Below are positions 9,029 through 17,873 of a DNA stretch of 64,000 nucleotides, one piece after another. A model generated the notes under the pieces. That model was given only the letters and a program-made list of their open reading frames with translations, ran no database searches and was not told where the DNA came from. The DNA is from Curvibacter cyanobacteriorum. GTDB taxonomy: Bacteria > Pseudomonadota > Gammaproteobacteria > Burkholderiales > Burkholderiaceae_C. A program made the position numbers and the translations under genes. The DNA is taken from NCBI RefSeq assembly GCF_028649475.1, contig NZ_JAQSIP010000008.1, forward strand, positions 124,001-188,000. The letters run 5' to 3'. The stretch's first letter is position 1. Each line of letters starts with the position of its first letter.

Positions 9029-9380
9029 GAAACGGGTATCTGGGCTTGACAGGCCATTGACTGCATTGCAATCAGCAATGAACCAAGACGACTGGCCACC
9101 TGGGAGCACAGGCACAGTGTCTGGCACACCTTTTTAACCACTGGTTTTTGAGATCGCTGCCGTCACAGCATGTCGCTCCCTGTGGCGAACATGCCTTGCA
9201 AATCAGGTGCCCCTGATGAGAAAAGTCAAACAGAAGGGCAAACCTGCAACAGCACAGACAGCACTAAAAAATCTACTTTTTGTTTTCTATATTTATACGT
9301 GAGGATGCCGCCCCAAAGGCAAACTCACAGGGTTTTTTATGCTTCAGAAATGCAATAGAGTGTGCAAGGACCTGCCGCCC
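9029..9380 (-). promoter_or_regulatory. Cas operon upstream region, no gene
   Basis: A noncoding gap between cas1 and htpG. The clearest signal is an AT-rich block at about 9262-9303. On the minus strand it reads ACGTATAAATATAGAAAAC and then an A-run, giving several TATAAT-like -10 candidates about 250 bases upstream of cas1. I did not find a convincing single -35. Short frames on either strand here show no ribosome site or recognisable protein. Most likely it is the cas promoter with a long 5' leader. Confidence 0.45.
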
Positions 9381-9426
9381 CCAACAAAAAACCCCGGCCC
9401 GCGCATCACGCGCAGCACCGGGGTTT
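9381..9426 (-). terminator. Rho-independent terminator of htpG
   Basis: A stem of nine pairs (AAACCCCGG at 9389-9397, CCGGGGTTT at 9418-9426) encloses a GC-rich loop. On the minus strand it is followed by TTTTTT, about 70 bases past the htpG stop. This is a textbook intrinsic terminator and isolates htpG from the cas operon downstream. Confidence 0.85.
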
Positions 9427-9495
9427 CAGGCAACCCATCACCAGCGCGCCTGGCACGCGCGCTGGGTATGAATCAGCTCATTCAGCCATCACAGC

Positions 9496-11442
9496 TCAGG
9501 CCAGCAAGGCGTTGACCCGCTTCACATAAGCGGCGGGGTCTTCCGGCAGGCCACCTTCGGCCAGCAGGGCCTGGTCGAACAGGATGTGGGCCAGGTCGTT
9601 GAAGTGCACGCTGCCGTCCAGCTTCTTGACCAGGGCGTGCTCGGCGTTCACTTCCAGCACAGGCTTGCTTTCCGGGGCGGCTTGGCCGGCTTGCTTGAGC
9701 ATGCGCGCCAGCTGGGTGCTCATGCCACCGTCTTGCACCACCAGGCAGGCCGGCGAGTCGACCAAGCGGGTGGTGACGCGCACGTCTTCGGCCTTGTCCT
9801 TCAGGGCTTCCTTGAGCTTGGCCAGCAGGGGCTTGAAGGCTTCGGCTGCCTCTTCGGCGGCCTTCTTTTCGGCTTCGTCTTGCAGCTTGCCCAGGTCGAC
9901 CGCGCCCTTGGCCACGCTTTGCAGCGGGGTGCCGTCGAACTCTTGCAGGTAGTTGAGCGACCACTCGTCCACGCGGTCGGTCATCAGCAGGACTTCGATG
10001 CCCTTCTTCTTGAAAACTTCAAGCTGCGGGCTGTTCTTGGCGGCGGCCAGGTTGTCGGCGGTGATGTAGTAGATGGCGTCTTGGCCTTCCTTCATGCGGG
10101 CCTTGTAGTCGGCCAGGCTGACGCTGACGGTGTCGCTTTGGGTGCTGGCATAGCGCAGCAGCTTGGCCAGGCGCTGGGTGTTGGCAAAGTCTTCGCCCAG
10201 GCCTTCCTTGAGCACGGCGCCAAACTCGGCGTAGAAGCGGGTGTACTTGCCTTCCTTGGCCTTGTCGTCGGGGTCGACCACATCGGTCACGCCGTCGGCG
10301 TTGGGGGTGGTGTCGTGCTTGTCGTGCTTGGCCAGGTCTTCCAGCATCGACAGCACGCGCTTGGTCGAGCCTTCGCGGATGGCGCGCACGTCGCGGCTTT
10401 CTTGCAGCAGCTCACGGCTGACGTTCAGCGGCAGGTCGGCCGAGTCGATCACGCCCTTCACGAAGCGCAGGTAGGTGGGCATCAGGGCTTCGGCGTCGTC
10501 CATGATGAAAACGCGCTTCACGTACAGCTTGACGCCGGCTTTCTTGTCGCGGTTCCACAGGTCGAACGGGGCCTTGGCCGGGATGTAGAGCAGCTGGGTG
10601 TACTCGGTGTTGCCTTCGACGCGGTTGTGGGCCCAGGTCAGCGGGTCTTCAAAGTCGTGGCTGATGGCCTTGTAGAAGTCGTTGTACTGCTCGGCGGTGA
10701 TGTCCTTCTTGGGGCGCGTCCACAGGGCGCTGGCCTTGTTGATGGCTTCCCATTCGCCGGTGGGCACCATGGCGCCGGGCTGGTCGTTTTCGCCTTCTTT
10801 CCACTCTTCCTTTTCCATCAGGATGGGCAGGCTGATGTGGTCAGAGTACTTGCTGATGACGGACTTGAGCTTCCAGGCGTTGAGGTATTCCTCCGCGTCG
10901 TCACGCAGGTGCAGGGTGATGCTGGTGCCGCGTTGGGCGCGGGTGATGGTGTCGACTTCAAAGTCGCCGGTGCCACCGCTGACCCAGCGCACGCCTTCTT
11001 CGGCGCTGAGGCCGGCGCGGCGCGATTCGACGGTGATCTTGTCGGCCACGATGAAGCCCGAATAGAAGCCCACGCCAAACTGGCCGATCAGCTGGGCGTC
11101 GGCCTTCTGGTCGCCGCTGAGCTTGCCCATGAACTCCTTGGTGCCGCTCTTGGCGATGGTGCCCAGGTTGTCGATGGCTTCTTGTTGCGACAGGCCAATG
11201 CCGTTGTCGGTGATGGTGATGGTGCGGGCCGCCTTGTCGAAGGCCACGCGCACTTCGAGGTTGGGCGCGTCTTCAAACAGGGCCGCGTTGTTGAGGCCTT
11301 CAAAACGCAGCTTGTCGCAAGCGTCGCTGGCGTTGGAGATCAATTCGCGCAGAAAGATCTCGGGGTTGGAATACAGCGAGTGGGTGACCAGGTGCAGCAG
11401 TTGGGCCACTTCGGCCTGGAATGACAGGGTCTGTTTGCTCAT
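9496..11442 (-). CDS. htpG: Chaperone HtpG (bacterial Hsp90)
   Basis: A 648-residue cytosolic ATP-dependent chaperone of the Hsp90 family, of normal length. The N-terminal GHKL ATPase domain shows [34 protein letters not shown] and GQFGVGFYS. The middle domain has the client-binding segments ending in [11 protein letters not shown], and the C-terminal dimerisation domain follows. The start at 11442 gives [19 protein letters not shown], the family N-terminus; an upstream extension of the frame is not conserved. Transcribed alone, with its own terminator. A heat-shock promoter is likely but was not identified. Confidence 0.97.
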   Translation of the reverse strand: MSKQTLSFQAEVAQLLHLVTHSLYSNPEIFLRELISNASDACDKLRFEGLNNAALFEDAPNLEVRVAFDKAARTITITDNGIGLSQQEAIDNLGTIAKSGTKEFMGKLSGDQKADAQLIGQFGVGFYSGFIVADKITVESRRAGLSAEEGVRWVSGGTGDFEVDTITRAQRGTSITLHLRDDAEEYLNAWKLKSVISKYSDHISLPILMEKEEWKEGENDQPGAMVPTGEWEAINKASALWTRPKKDITAEQYNDFYKAISHDFEDPLTWAHNRVEGNTEYTQLLYIPAKAPFDLWNRDKKAGVKLYVKRVFIMDDAEALMPTYLRFVKGVIDSADLPLNVSRELLQESRDVRAIREGSTKRVLSMLEDLAKHDKHDTTPNADGVTDVVDPDDKAKEGKYTRFYAEFGAVLKEGLGEDFANTQRLAKLLRYASTQSDTVSVSLADYKARMKEGQDAIYYITADNLAAAKNSPQLEVFKKKGIEVLLMTDRVDEWSLNYLQEFDGTPLQSVAKGAVDLGKLQDEAEKKAAEEAAEAFKPLLAKLKEALKDKAEDVRVTTRLVDSPACLVVQDGGMSTQLARMLKQAGQAAPESKPVLEVNAEHALVKKLDGSVHFNDLAHILFDQALLAEGGLPEDPAAYVKRVNALLA

Positions 11443-11624
11443 GGTGTCTTCTGAGGTGTATCGGGTGCTGTGAAAAAAGCGGCGGTCGAACCGGGCCCGG
11501 CCCGCCTGGGCTCCGGGCAGGTCGCCCCCTGCAGGCCGCAATTATGGGCGCTGCCGCGGTTCTTCAAGGGCCTGCGGTGGGGGCGGGGTGCGGTGCCGGT
11601 GGCCGCACCGGCGTGCCAATGACA

Positions 11625-11646
11625 ACAGGCCGCCAAAGCGGCCTGT
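11625..11646 (-). terminator. Hairpin downstream of DHH phosphoesterase gene
   Basis: A perfect 9-bp stem (ACAGGCCGC / GCGGCCTGT) with a CAAA loop lies 57 bases past the stop of the DHH gene. On the minus strand it is followed by TTGTCATTGG, so the T-tract is poor. Likely a weak terminator or 3' stabiliser; the stem itself is unambiguous. Confidence 0.5.
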
Positions 11647-11703
11647 GAGGTGGGCACCCGCCGTCAGGGGCGCCCGCGCGGGGATGGGGACCGGGGCGGC
11701 CGC

Positions 11704-12636
11704 TCAGCCGTCGGCGTTGATGCGCTGGATCAAGGTCTGCAGCACGCTGTCGGCCTTGTCGTTGGCGATCTGGCAGGTGCCGGCCGCGTTGTGGCCACCG
11801 CCGCCGTACTCGAGCATGAGGTTGCCGACATGGGTTCGGCTGCTGCGGTCCAGGATGGACTTGCCCGTGGCCAGCACGGTGTTTTGCTTTTGCAGACCCC
11901 ACATGACGTGGATCGAGATGTTGGCGGTGGGGAACAGTGCGTAGATCATGAAGCGGTTCACCGCCCAGATGGTTTCTTCCTGACGCAGGTCCAGCACCAC
12001 CAGGTTGCCCACCTGGGTGGCGCAGCGCAGGATCTGCTCCTTGGCGCGGGCCGCGTGGTCAAAGTACAGCGTGACGCGTTCTTGCACGTCGGGCAATTGC
12101 AGGATCTGCTCGATGGTGTGGTCGCGGCAGTACTTGATGAGGTCCATCATCAGCGTGTAGTTGCTGATGCGGAACTCGCGGAAACGGCCCAGCCCGGTGC
12201 GCGAGTCCATCAGGTAATTGAGCAGCACCCAGCCCTGGGGGTCGAGCACGTCTTCACGCGAATACTGGGCCGAGTCGGCCTGATCGACCGCCGCCATCAT
12301 CTCTTCGGTGATGCGCGGGAAAGCCGCCTTGCCGCCAAAGTGGTTGTAGACCACGCGCGCCGCCGACGGGGCGTGCGCTTCGATGATGTGGTTGGCTCGC
12401 TCGCCGGTGTTGCGCACGGTTTCGGACTCGTGGTGGTCAAACACCATGTGGGCCCCGGGCACGTAGGGCAGGTTGGTGGTGATGTCACGCGCGGTGATGG
12501 GCACCTTGCCGTCCTGCATGTCCTTGGGGTGGACGAAGGTGATCTCGTCGATCATGTCCAGCTCATTGAGCAGCACGGCGCATACCAGGCCATCGAAATC
12601 GCTGCGGGTCACAAGACGGTATTTGGGGCTGCTCAT
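11704..12636 (-). CDS. DHH-family phosphoesterase, exopolyphosphatase-like
   Basis: A 310-residue protein with the DHH/DHHA1 arrangement. It has an N-terminal metal motif VTRSDFDGLVCAVLL, the DHH signature VFDHHES, a helical linker, and a C-terminal EYGGGGHNAAGT motif typical of DHHA1 substrate binding. The family hydrolyses phosphodiester or phosphoanhydride bonds (RecJ, NrnA, c-di-AMP phosphodiesterase, exopolyphosphatase), so the substrate cannot be named. The ATG at 12636 is preferred because GGAG lies six bases before it; an ATG six bases upstream is too close to that site. It is monocistronic, followed by a hairpin. Confidence 0.8.
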   Translation of the reverse strand: MSSPKYRLVTRSDFDGLVCAVLLNELDMIDEITFVHPKDMQDGKVPITARDITTNLPYVPGAHMVFDHHESETVRNTGERANHIIEAHAPSAARVVYNHFGGKAAFPRITEEMMAAVDQADSAQYSREDVLDPQGWVLLNYLMDSRTGLGRFREFRISNYTLMMDLIKYCRDHTIEQILQLPDVQERVTLYFDHAARAKEQILRCATQVGNLVVLDLRQEETIWAVNRFMIYALFPTANISIHVMWGLQKQNTVLATGKSILDRSSRTHVGNLMLEYGGGGHNAAGTCQIANDKADSVLQTLIQRINADG

Positions 12637-12743
12637 CCACATCTCCGAAGAATCGTTAGCGGCGAATCGGTTCGCCGGGCACCATGTTACAGATTGCAAG
12701 CGAAGGATAACGTGACGGCGCTCAAATCCGGCGCCACCCGCCC

Positions 12744-14147
12744 TCAAAACTGCTCGTGCGCCCCCAGGTAGCGCCACTGGCCGACCGGCAGCTGGCCCAG
12801 CACCACGCGACCGATGCGGATGCGCTTTAGGCCCACCACCTTGAGCCCCACCTGCTCGCACATGCGGCGAATCTGGCGCTTTTTGCCTTCTTTGAGCACA
12901 AAACGCAGCTGTTCAGGGTTTTGCCAGTCAACCTGGGCCGGGCGCAAGGCCTGGCCGTCCAGGCTCAGGCCGTGGCGCAGGCGCTCCAGCTGCTCGGGCG
13001 GGAACACCGCCTGCACATTGAGCGCCACGTCGCCCTGGGGCGTCGCGTAGGTCACACGGACCAGGTATTCCTTTTCGGTTTCGGAGTCCTCGCCAATCAG
13101 CTGGCGGGCCACACGGCCGTCCTGGGTCAGCACCAGCAGGCCCACCGAGTCGATGTCCAGCCGCCCGGCCGGGGCCAGGCCACGCAGGTGCGGCACCTGG
13201 AAGCGGTGCGGTGAGGTGTCGCCCGCCCAGCGGTTGCGCGACTGGATCAGCACCACCGCGGGCTCGTGGCCGTCCTCGGCCTGGCCGCTGACGTAGCCCA
13301 CCGGCTTGTGCAACAGGATGGTGACCTGCTGGTCCTGCTGGCCACGGGCCTGGTCGTCGATCTCGATGCGGTCGCTGTGGCGCACCTGCTGGCCCATCTC
13401 GGCCACCACGCCATTGACACGCACCCAGCCTTTGTCGACCCAGTCGTCGGCCTCCCGGCGCGAGCACATGCCGAGTTCGGCCATGCGCTTGTTCAGGCGC
13501 TGGGTGTCGCCCTCACCCACCGTGGCGCCCGCAGTGGCCGGCCGCGCCGCGCGGTCCGGACGCGGGCCGGTGGGCGCGCCCCCCAGGCCATCGGCCGGAC
13601 GGCGACCAGTGCCGCTGGGCTGGCGGCTGGCGGGCGCGCCACGCGGGCCACCAGCCAAGGGGCCTGCCGGCGGGCGCTTGACGGGCACGGGCGTGGGTTT
13701 GGACGGCACGTTGTAAGTGCGGATGCCGGTGCGGGTGGTGAAGGTTTTGTCCTCGGCCGGGGCCGCCGCCTGGCGGTCTGCCGGACCACGCGGGCCGCGG
13801 GGACCACGGGGGTCGCCCATCGGGCCACCGCTGCGGGGGCCACCACGCGCGTCGCGCGGGTCCCGGGCGTCGCGGGGGTCACGCCCGTCACGCCCGTCGC
13901 GTGCATCGCGAGGGCCCCGGCTGTCGCGGCCATCGCGGGCGTCACGGCCGCCACGCGGGTCGGCCGGGCCACGCCGGTCACCCGCCGCGCGCTGGCCCCC
14001 AGCGCCACCACCGGCGGGCGGGCCGGCTCGGCGCCCCTCACCCGCGGGTGAGCGCGCCGGCGAACGGGCCGGGCTGGGGCGTGGGCCGGCGGCGCCGCCG
14101 TCGGGTCGGGGAGCGCGCAAAGTGGGGCGGGGTTTGGGTTCGGACAT
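12744..14147 (-). CDS. rRNA pseudouridine synthase (RluB/RluF family) with disordered N-terminus
   Basis: A 467-residue protein. Residues from about 215 to the end form a standard RsuA-family enzyme: an S4 RNA-binding domain (RLNKRMAELGMCSRREADDWV), the catalytic segment GRLDIDSVGLLVLTQDG with its aspartate, and the C-terminal EGKKRQIRRMCE block. It should isomerise a uridine in 23S rRNA. Family members include RluB, RluE and RluF; the KPVGYVSGQ and SRNRW segments lean towards RluF, but I do not assign a symbol. The first 210 residues are low-complexity Gly/Arg/Asp/Pro, with reiterated RDARD, RDGRD and RGPRG motifs around 55-125, probably disordered and RNA-binding. No obvious ribosome site precedes the ATG. 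Confidence 0.85.
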   Translation of the reverse strand: MSEPKPRPTLRAPRPDGGAAGPRPSPARSPARSPAGEGRRAGPPAGGGAGGQRAAGDRRGPADPRGGRDARDGRDSRGPRDARDGRDGRDPRDARDPRDARGGPRSGGPMGDPRGPRGPRGPADRQAAAPAEDKTFTTRTGIRTYNVPSKPTPVPVKRPPAGPLAGGPRGAPASRQPSGTGRRPADGLGGAPTGPRPDRAARPATAGATVGEGDTQRLNKRMAELGMCSRREADDWVDKGWVRVNGVVAEMGQQVRHSDRIEIDDQARGQQDQQVTILLHKPVGYVSGQAEDGHEPAVVLIQSRNRWAGDTSPHRFQVPHLRGLAPAGRLDIDSVGLLVLTQDGRVARQLIGEDSETEKEYLVRVTYATPQGDVALNVQAVFPPEQLERLRHGLSLDGQALRPAQVDWQNPEQLRFVLKEGKKRQIRRMCEQVGLKVVGLKRIRIGRVVLGQLPVGQWRYLGAHEQF

Positions 14148-14216
14148 GCTGAATAGGAAAAATCCGCAACGATGGACAGTCGATCGGTGCGGTGTGTTGT
14201 TGGCAGGAACAGGCGC

Positions 14217-16574
14217 TCAGGCCTCGGGCAGGGGGGCTTCGGCCCGCTGGGCACGCCAGCTCAAAAAAGCCTCGGCCGGCAGCGGCCGGCTGATGTGGTA
14301 ACCCTGGGCCTCGTCGCATGACAGGTCCGCCAGGCGTTCCAGGATGACGGCATTTTCCACCCCTTCGGCCACCACGCTCAGACCCAGATTGTGCGCGAGG
14401 TCGATGGTGGAGCGCACGATCTTGGCGTCGTCCTCGTCTTTTTCCATGCCCATGACGAAGGATTTGTCGATCTTGAGCTCGTCCACCGGCAGCCTTTTGA
14501 GGTAGGCCAGCGAGGAGTAGCCCGTGCCGAAATCGTCGATGGAGAGTTGAAAACCCTGCTCTGACAAGCGGTTCAGGGTGGTCTCGGCGCGCTGGGGGTC
14601 GTCCATGATCGCGCTCTCGGTGATCTCGAGGCAGAACTGGGTGGCCGGCACGCCGTAGCGCTGCAGCAGGCTGCCCAGGCGCACGCTGAGGTCGGGGTCC
14701 AGCAGGTCGCGGGTGGACAGGTTGATCGAAATCTTCAGCGGGTGCGACTGCACGCGTGCGTCGCCCATCAGGCGCGCGGCTTCTTCGAACATCCACAGGG
14801 TGAGCTTGCGCACAAAGCCGGTTTGCTCGGCAAACGGGATGAACTGCATCGGCGGCACCAGGCCGCGCTGGGGGTGTTCCCAGCGCACCAGCGCCTCGGC
14901 CGCGACCACCGTGCCGTCGACCAGGCTGACCTTGGGTTGCAGGAACAGGCGCAGTTCGTTGCCTTCGACCGCGCGCCGCAACTCGGTCAACAGGGACAGC
15001 ATCTGGCTGCTGGCCGAGTCAAACGACGGGTCGTACAGCAGCGCGCCGCTGAGCTTGCGCTTGGCCGCATACATGGCGATCTCGGATCGGCTGAGCAGCA
15101 GGTCGGCGCTGTCGGCGTCGGACGGCCAGCAGGCCACGCCCATGCCTGCGCTGAGGTCGATGGTCTGGTCGTCAAAGGCCAGCGGCACCTCGAACGAGCG
15201 CGCGATGCGCTGCGTGAACTCCATCGCCATCTGGGCGTCGGCGCCTTGCAGCAGCACCGCAAACTCGTTGCCGCCGCGGCGCGCCACCAGGTCCTCGGGC
15301 GAGGTCACCAGGCGTTGCAGCCGCCCAGCCACGGCCTGCAGCAGCCGGTCGCCAAAGGCGTAGCCGAGCACGTCGTTGACGTGCTTGAAGCGGTCCAGGT
15401 CCAGCGAGATGACGGCCACCGGCCGCGCCGAGGCGGTGTTGTCGGCGATCGCCTGCTCCAGCACATCGCGAAATCGCTCGCGGTTGGGCAAGCCGGTCAG
15501 GCGGTCCCAGTACGCCAGGTGGCGGATCTCGGTTTGCTGGGCGTCGATGTCGACGCGCATGTGGTCAAACGAGCGCGCCAAGTTGCCGATTTCGTCTTGG
15601 CGGTGGAGGTGCTGAATGGGGGTCTGGTACTCGCCGCGCCCCAGGCGCAGCGTGGCGTCCAGCAGGTCGCGCAGCGGCAAGGTGATGCGCTGGGCCATCC
15701 ACGAGCTGGCCACCGCGAACAGCAGCAGGCCGCCGGCGTTGATCAGCGCCAGCAACAGTTGCAGGCGGCGGTAGGGCGCCAGCACCTCTTCGGCCGAGCG
15801 CAGCAAGAGGGTTTCGACCTGCCCGCTGTAACTGGCCTGCTGCACATGGCGCACCAGGACCAGCTCGTCGCCCAGCACCGTCTCGGTCTGGTTCTTGCCA
15901 CGCAGCAGGCTGTCAGCATCGGTGGACGGCAGGGTGGACACGGCCAGGCTGCGCTCGCGTTCGGCCCCGGTGAGCATCACCACGTTGACCTTGAGCAGCA
16001 ACTGCATTTCATTGGCCAGGTCCACCGACACCGGGAACCCCATCAGCACCCAGCCGATGGTGACGGGCGCACGCATCGGCACCATGACGAACTGGTAGGG
16101 CACGCCATTGAGCACCGTGAGGTGCGCCCCGGCCGGGGTTTGGGACAGGTAGGCCGGCAGGCCCGCGATCAGCTTGCTGGCCTCGCCCATCTTGTCGTCG
16201 GCGACGCTGGAGGCGGTGACCTTGAAGCCGGTGTCCAGGAACGCCGTGACCGTGGCGCCAATGCGGCTGCCGTGGTTCTCCAGCACCGACTGCACGGTCT
16301 CGGTGTCGCCCGAGTTGATGGCGGAGCGAAAGCCAAAGTCCGACGCCAGCAAGGTGGCGCTTTGGCGCAGTTTCTCGACGTTCTGGGCCAGCATGCGGGC
16401 CCAGACGTTTTCGGCCACATCCAGTTCGCGCGCCACCTGTTGGCGGGCGTTGAACTCAATGCTGCGACGCACCACCGCAAACCCGGCCACCTGCACCACC
16501 AGCAAAAGCAGCAAAGAAAAGACCACCAGCCGGGTGATCAGGCTGCCGGTCCAACGTTTGAAGCGCAGTTTCAA
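14217..16574 (-). CDS. Membrane GGDEF/EAL cyclic-di-GMP signalling protein
   Basis: A 785-residue protein. TM helices at about 13-35 and 271-293 bracket a periplasmic sensor domain, followed by a HAMP linker, a GGDEF domain and an EAL domain. The cyclase motif is GGNEF (434-438), with Asp replaced by Asn, so cyclase activity is doubtful. The EAL domain keeps the EALVRW (E560), NLSTRD, EITES, DDFGTGYSSL and KIDKSFV blocks, so c-di-GMP phosphodiesterase activity is likely. The start is a TTG that overlaps the stop of the upstream cupredoxin-like gene (TTGA), which implies translational coupling. The upstream protein may serve the periplasmic sensor. Confidence 0.9.
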   Translation of the reverse strand: MKLRFKRWTGSLITRLVVFSLLLLLVVQVAGFAVVRRSIEFNARQQVARELDVAENVWARMLAQNVEKLRQSATLLASDFGFRSAINSGDTETVQSVLENHGSRIGATVTAFLDTGFKVTASSVADDKMGEASKLIAGLPAYLSQTPAGAHLTVLNGVPYQFVMVPMRAPVTIGWVLMGFPVSVDLANEMQLLLKVNVVMLTGAERERSLAVSTLPSTDADSLLRGKNQTETVLGDELVLVRHVQQASYSGQVETLLLRSAEEVLAPYRRLQLLLALINAGGLLLFAVASSWMAQRITLPLRDLLDATLRLGRGEYQTPIQHLHRQDEIGNLARSFDHMRVDIDAQQTEIRHLAYWDRLTGLPNRERFRDVLEQAIADNTASARPVAVISLDLDRFKHVNDVLGYAFGDRLLQAVAGRLQRLVTSPEDLVARRGGNEFAVLLQGADAQMAMEFTQRIARSFEVPLAFDDQTIDLSAGMGVACWPSDADSADLLLSRSEIAMYAAKRKLSGALLYDPSFDSASSQMLSLLTELRRAVEGNELRLFLQPKVSLVDGTVVAAEALVRWEHPQRGLVPPMQFIPFAEQTGFVRKLTLWMFEEAARLMGDARVQSHPLKISINLSTRDLLDPDLSVRLGSLLQRYGVPATQFCLEITESAIMDDPQRAETTLNRLSEQGFQLSIDDFGTGYSSLAYLKRLPVDELKIDKSFVMGMEKDEDDAKIVRSTIDLAHNLGLSVVAEGVENAVILERLADLSCDEAQGYHISRPLPAEAFLSWRAQRAEAPLPEA

Positions 16575-17239
16575 GGCGTCAACCCACTCAAACGCAGCGC
16601 CACCGGCACGGCGCCCGACGCTGGGACCACCACCGCCTGGTCCAAGGCTGGGGCCCCGACGGCCATGCCGGGGTGCCAGGTGCGCAGTCGGTACGTGCCC
16701 GCGGGCACGTTGTCGAGGTTCAACTTGCCGGCCTGGCTGACGCCGTGGTAGGGCGTATTGACCACCAAAATCCAGCCCACCATGGCGTCATGGATGTTGC
16801 AGCCCAGCAACACCACACCGGCCTGATCGAACAAAACAGGGTTGGCCGGCGTGCCGGCATAGAGCTTGAGCTCGAACTTTTTGGCCGGCGAGAACGAATA
16901 GACGTGGTGCCGCACCTTGTCCTGGTTGGGGAAGGTGACCTCGGTGCCCCGGGTCACCACCAGCACACGGGGGAGAAACTGTTTGTCGAGCTGGCCCATC
17001 TCGGCGCCCGCCATGGGCTTGACGAGGCGGGCCGCCTCGGCCGACTCCAGGAACACCACCGCCTCGGACAGCGGCTTGCCGGCGGCGTCTCGCACGTCGA
17101 CCTGCACCGAGCCCGCCGCGGCCAGCCCGGCCAGCACCCACATCAGGGCCCCGCCCACCACCGAGCGGCGGGCGCCACGCCAGTGCGACAGGCAGGCGGA
17201 CACTGCACCGGACACGGCAAAGTGATGAAAAAACGTCAC
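16571..17239 (-). CDS. Cupredoxin-like periplasmic protein
   Basis: Up to 222 residues with a hydrophobic N-terminal segment (ALMWVLAGLAAAGS) that looks like the end of a signal peptide. The fold resembles the small blue-copper-type proteins often annotated as methylamine utilisation proteins. It has FPNQDKVRHHVYSFSPAKKF followed by GCNIHDAMVGW, giving candidate copper ligands H111/H112, C147, H150 and M153. The longest start is GTG at 17239; a later ATG (codon 33) would give a short, weak signal peptide, so the start is uncertain. It precedes and overlaps the GGDEF/EAL gene, suggesting a periplasmic partner that senses copper or redox state. Confidence 0.75.
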   Translation of the reverse strand: MTFFHHFAVSGAVSACLSHWRGARRSVVGGALMWVLAGLAAAGSVQVDVRDAAGKPLSEAVVFLESAEAARLVKPMAGAEMGQLDKQFLPRVLVVTRGTEVTFPNQDKVRHHVYSFSPAKKFELKLYAGTPANPVLFDQAGVVLLGCNIHDAMVGWILVVNTPYHGVSQAGKLNLDNVPAGTYRLRTWHPGMAVGAPALDQAVVVPASGAVPVALRLSGLTP

Positions 17240-17347
17240 GTCAAGGCACCTCAGGCTGGTAGGAACAGCGCCATTCAGGCAACTGAAGCTGCCATCCTAC
17301 AAGGATATGAGGCCATTGGACCCCCTCCAGCGCAAGGCCGGGGCCGA

Positions 17348-17701
17348 TCAAATGGTTAAACAGGCCTCCAGCCGCTTCGCGTTGTCGGTGCTGAGGTTCT
17401 TGAACTGCACCCCAATCCGAAACCCGCCATCGCGCTGGCTCAGCACGCTGTAGGTCAGCTGCCCGGGCAGCACCAGCTCGGTCAGGCTGGCCGGCCCCAG
17501 CAGGCGAAAGCTCACCGTGCACATCAGGCCGGGGGCCAGGTTGACCGGGCACGACAAGCCCAGGCCACTGGCCGACAACTCGACCGTGCGCACACTCAGC
17601 GGCGCCCGCCCCGCGATGTCCAGCACCGCCGGCACGCGGATCAGCTTGCGGGACTGGATGCGCCGGTCAACCGACGGTGAAATGGGAAGCAGGGCACTCA
17701 T
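17348..17701 (-). CDS. PilZ domain protein
   Basis: A protein of about 117 residues that is a PilZ domain and little else. The c-di-GMP-binding pattern is present: an arginine-rich start RRIQSRKLIRVP, then ELSASGLGLSCP in place of the usual D/NxSxxG motif (here E-L-S-A-S-G). It is a likely c-di-GMP receptor adjacent to a c-di-GMP turnover enzyme. The ATG at 17701 places the RxxxR region near the N-terminus; a longer frame begins at 17764 without a clear ribosome site. The replacement of D/N by E may weaken ligand binding. Confidence 0.75.
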   Translation of the reverse strand: MSALLPISPSVDRRIQSRKLIRVPAVLDIAGRAPLSVRTVELSASGLGLSCPVNLAPGLMCTVSFRLLGPASLTELVLPGQLTYSVLSQRDGGFRIGVQFKNLSTDNAKRLEACLTI

Positions 17702-17873
17702 GGCATCAACGGCGAACAGACCTGGATCGGGCGCCCGGGCAAGCCCCTGGCGGCTGAGCGGCATTCAAAAAACGGACCCGCATTATCGGGGCTCGCCCGA
17801 CGGGGCGCCTCGCCTCCGCGCAGGCCCCGGCCGGGCCGGGCGGCGGGGGCTGGTGGCGAGGACTGGTGGCGCG

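Noticed and set aside
9170-9471. Small proteins upstream of cas1 on the plus strand (for example 9170-9358), or an anti-CRISPR gene
   Set aside because: No ribosome site, no conserved composition, and they run through the AT-rich promoter island and the htpG terminator.
9586-11424. A 612-codon open frame on the plus strand opposite htpG
   Set aside because: It is antisense to a clear htpG, with Val/Gly/Leu/Gln-biased composition from the complement of GC-rich codons and no domain.
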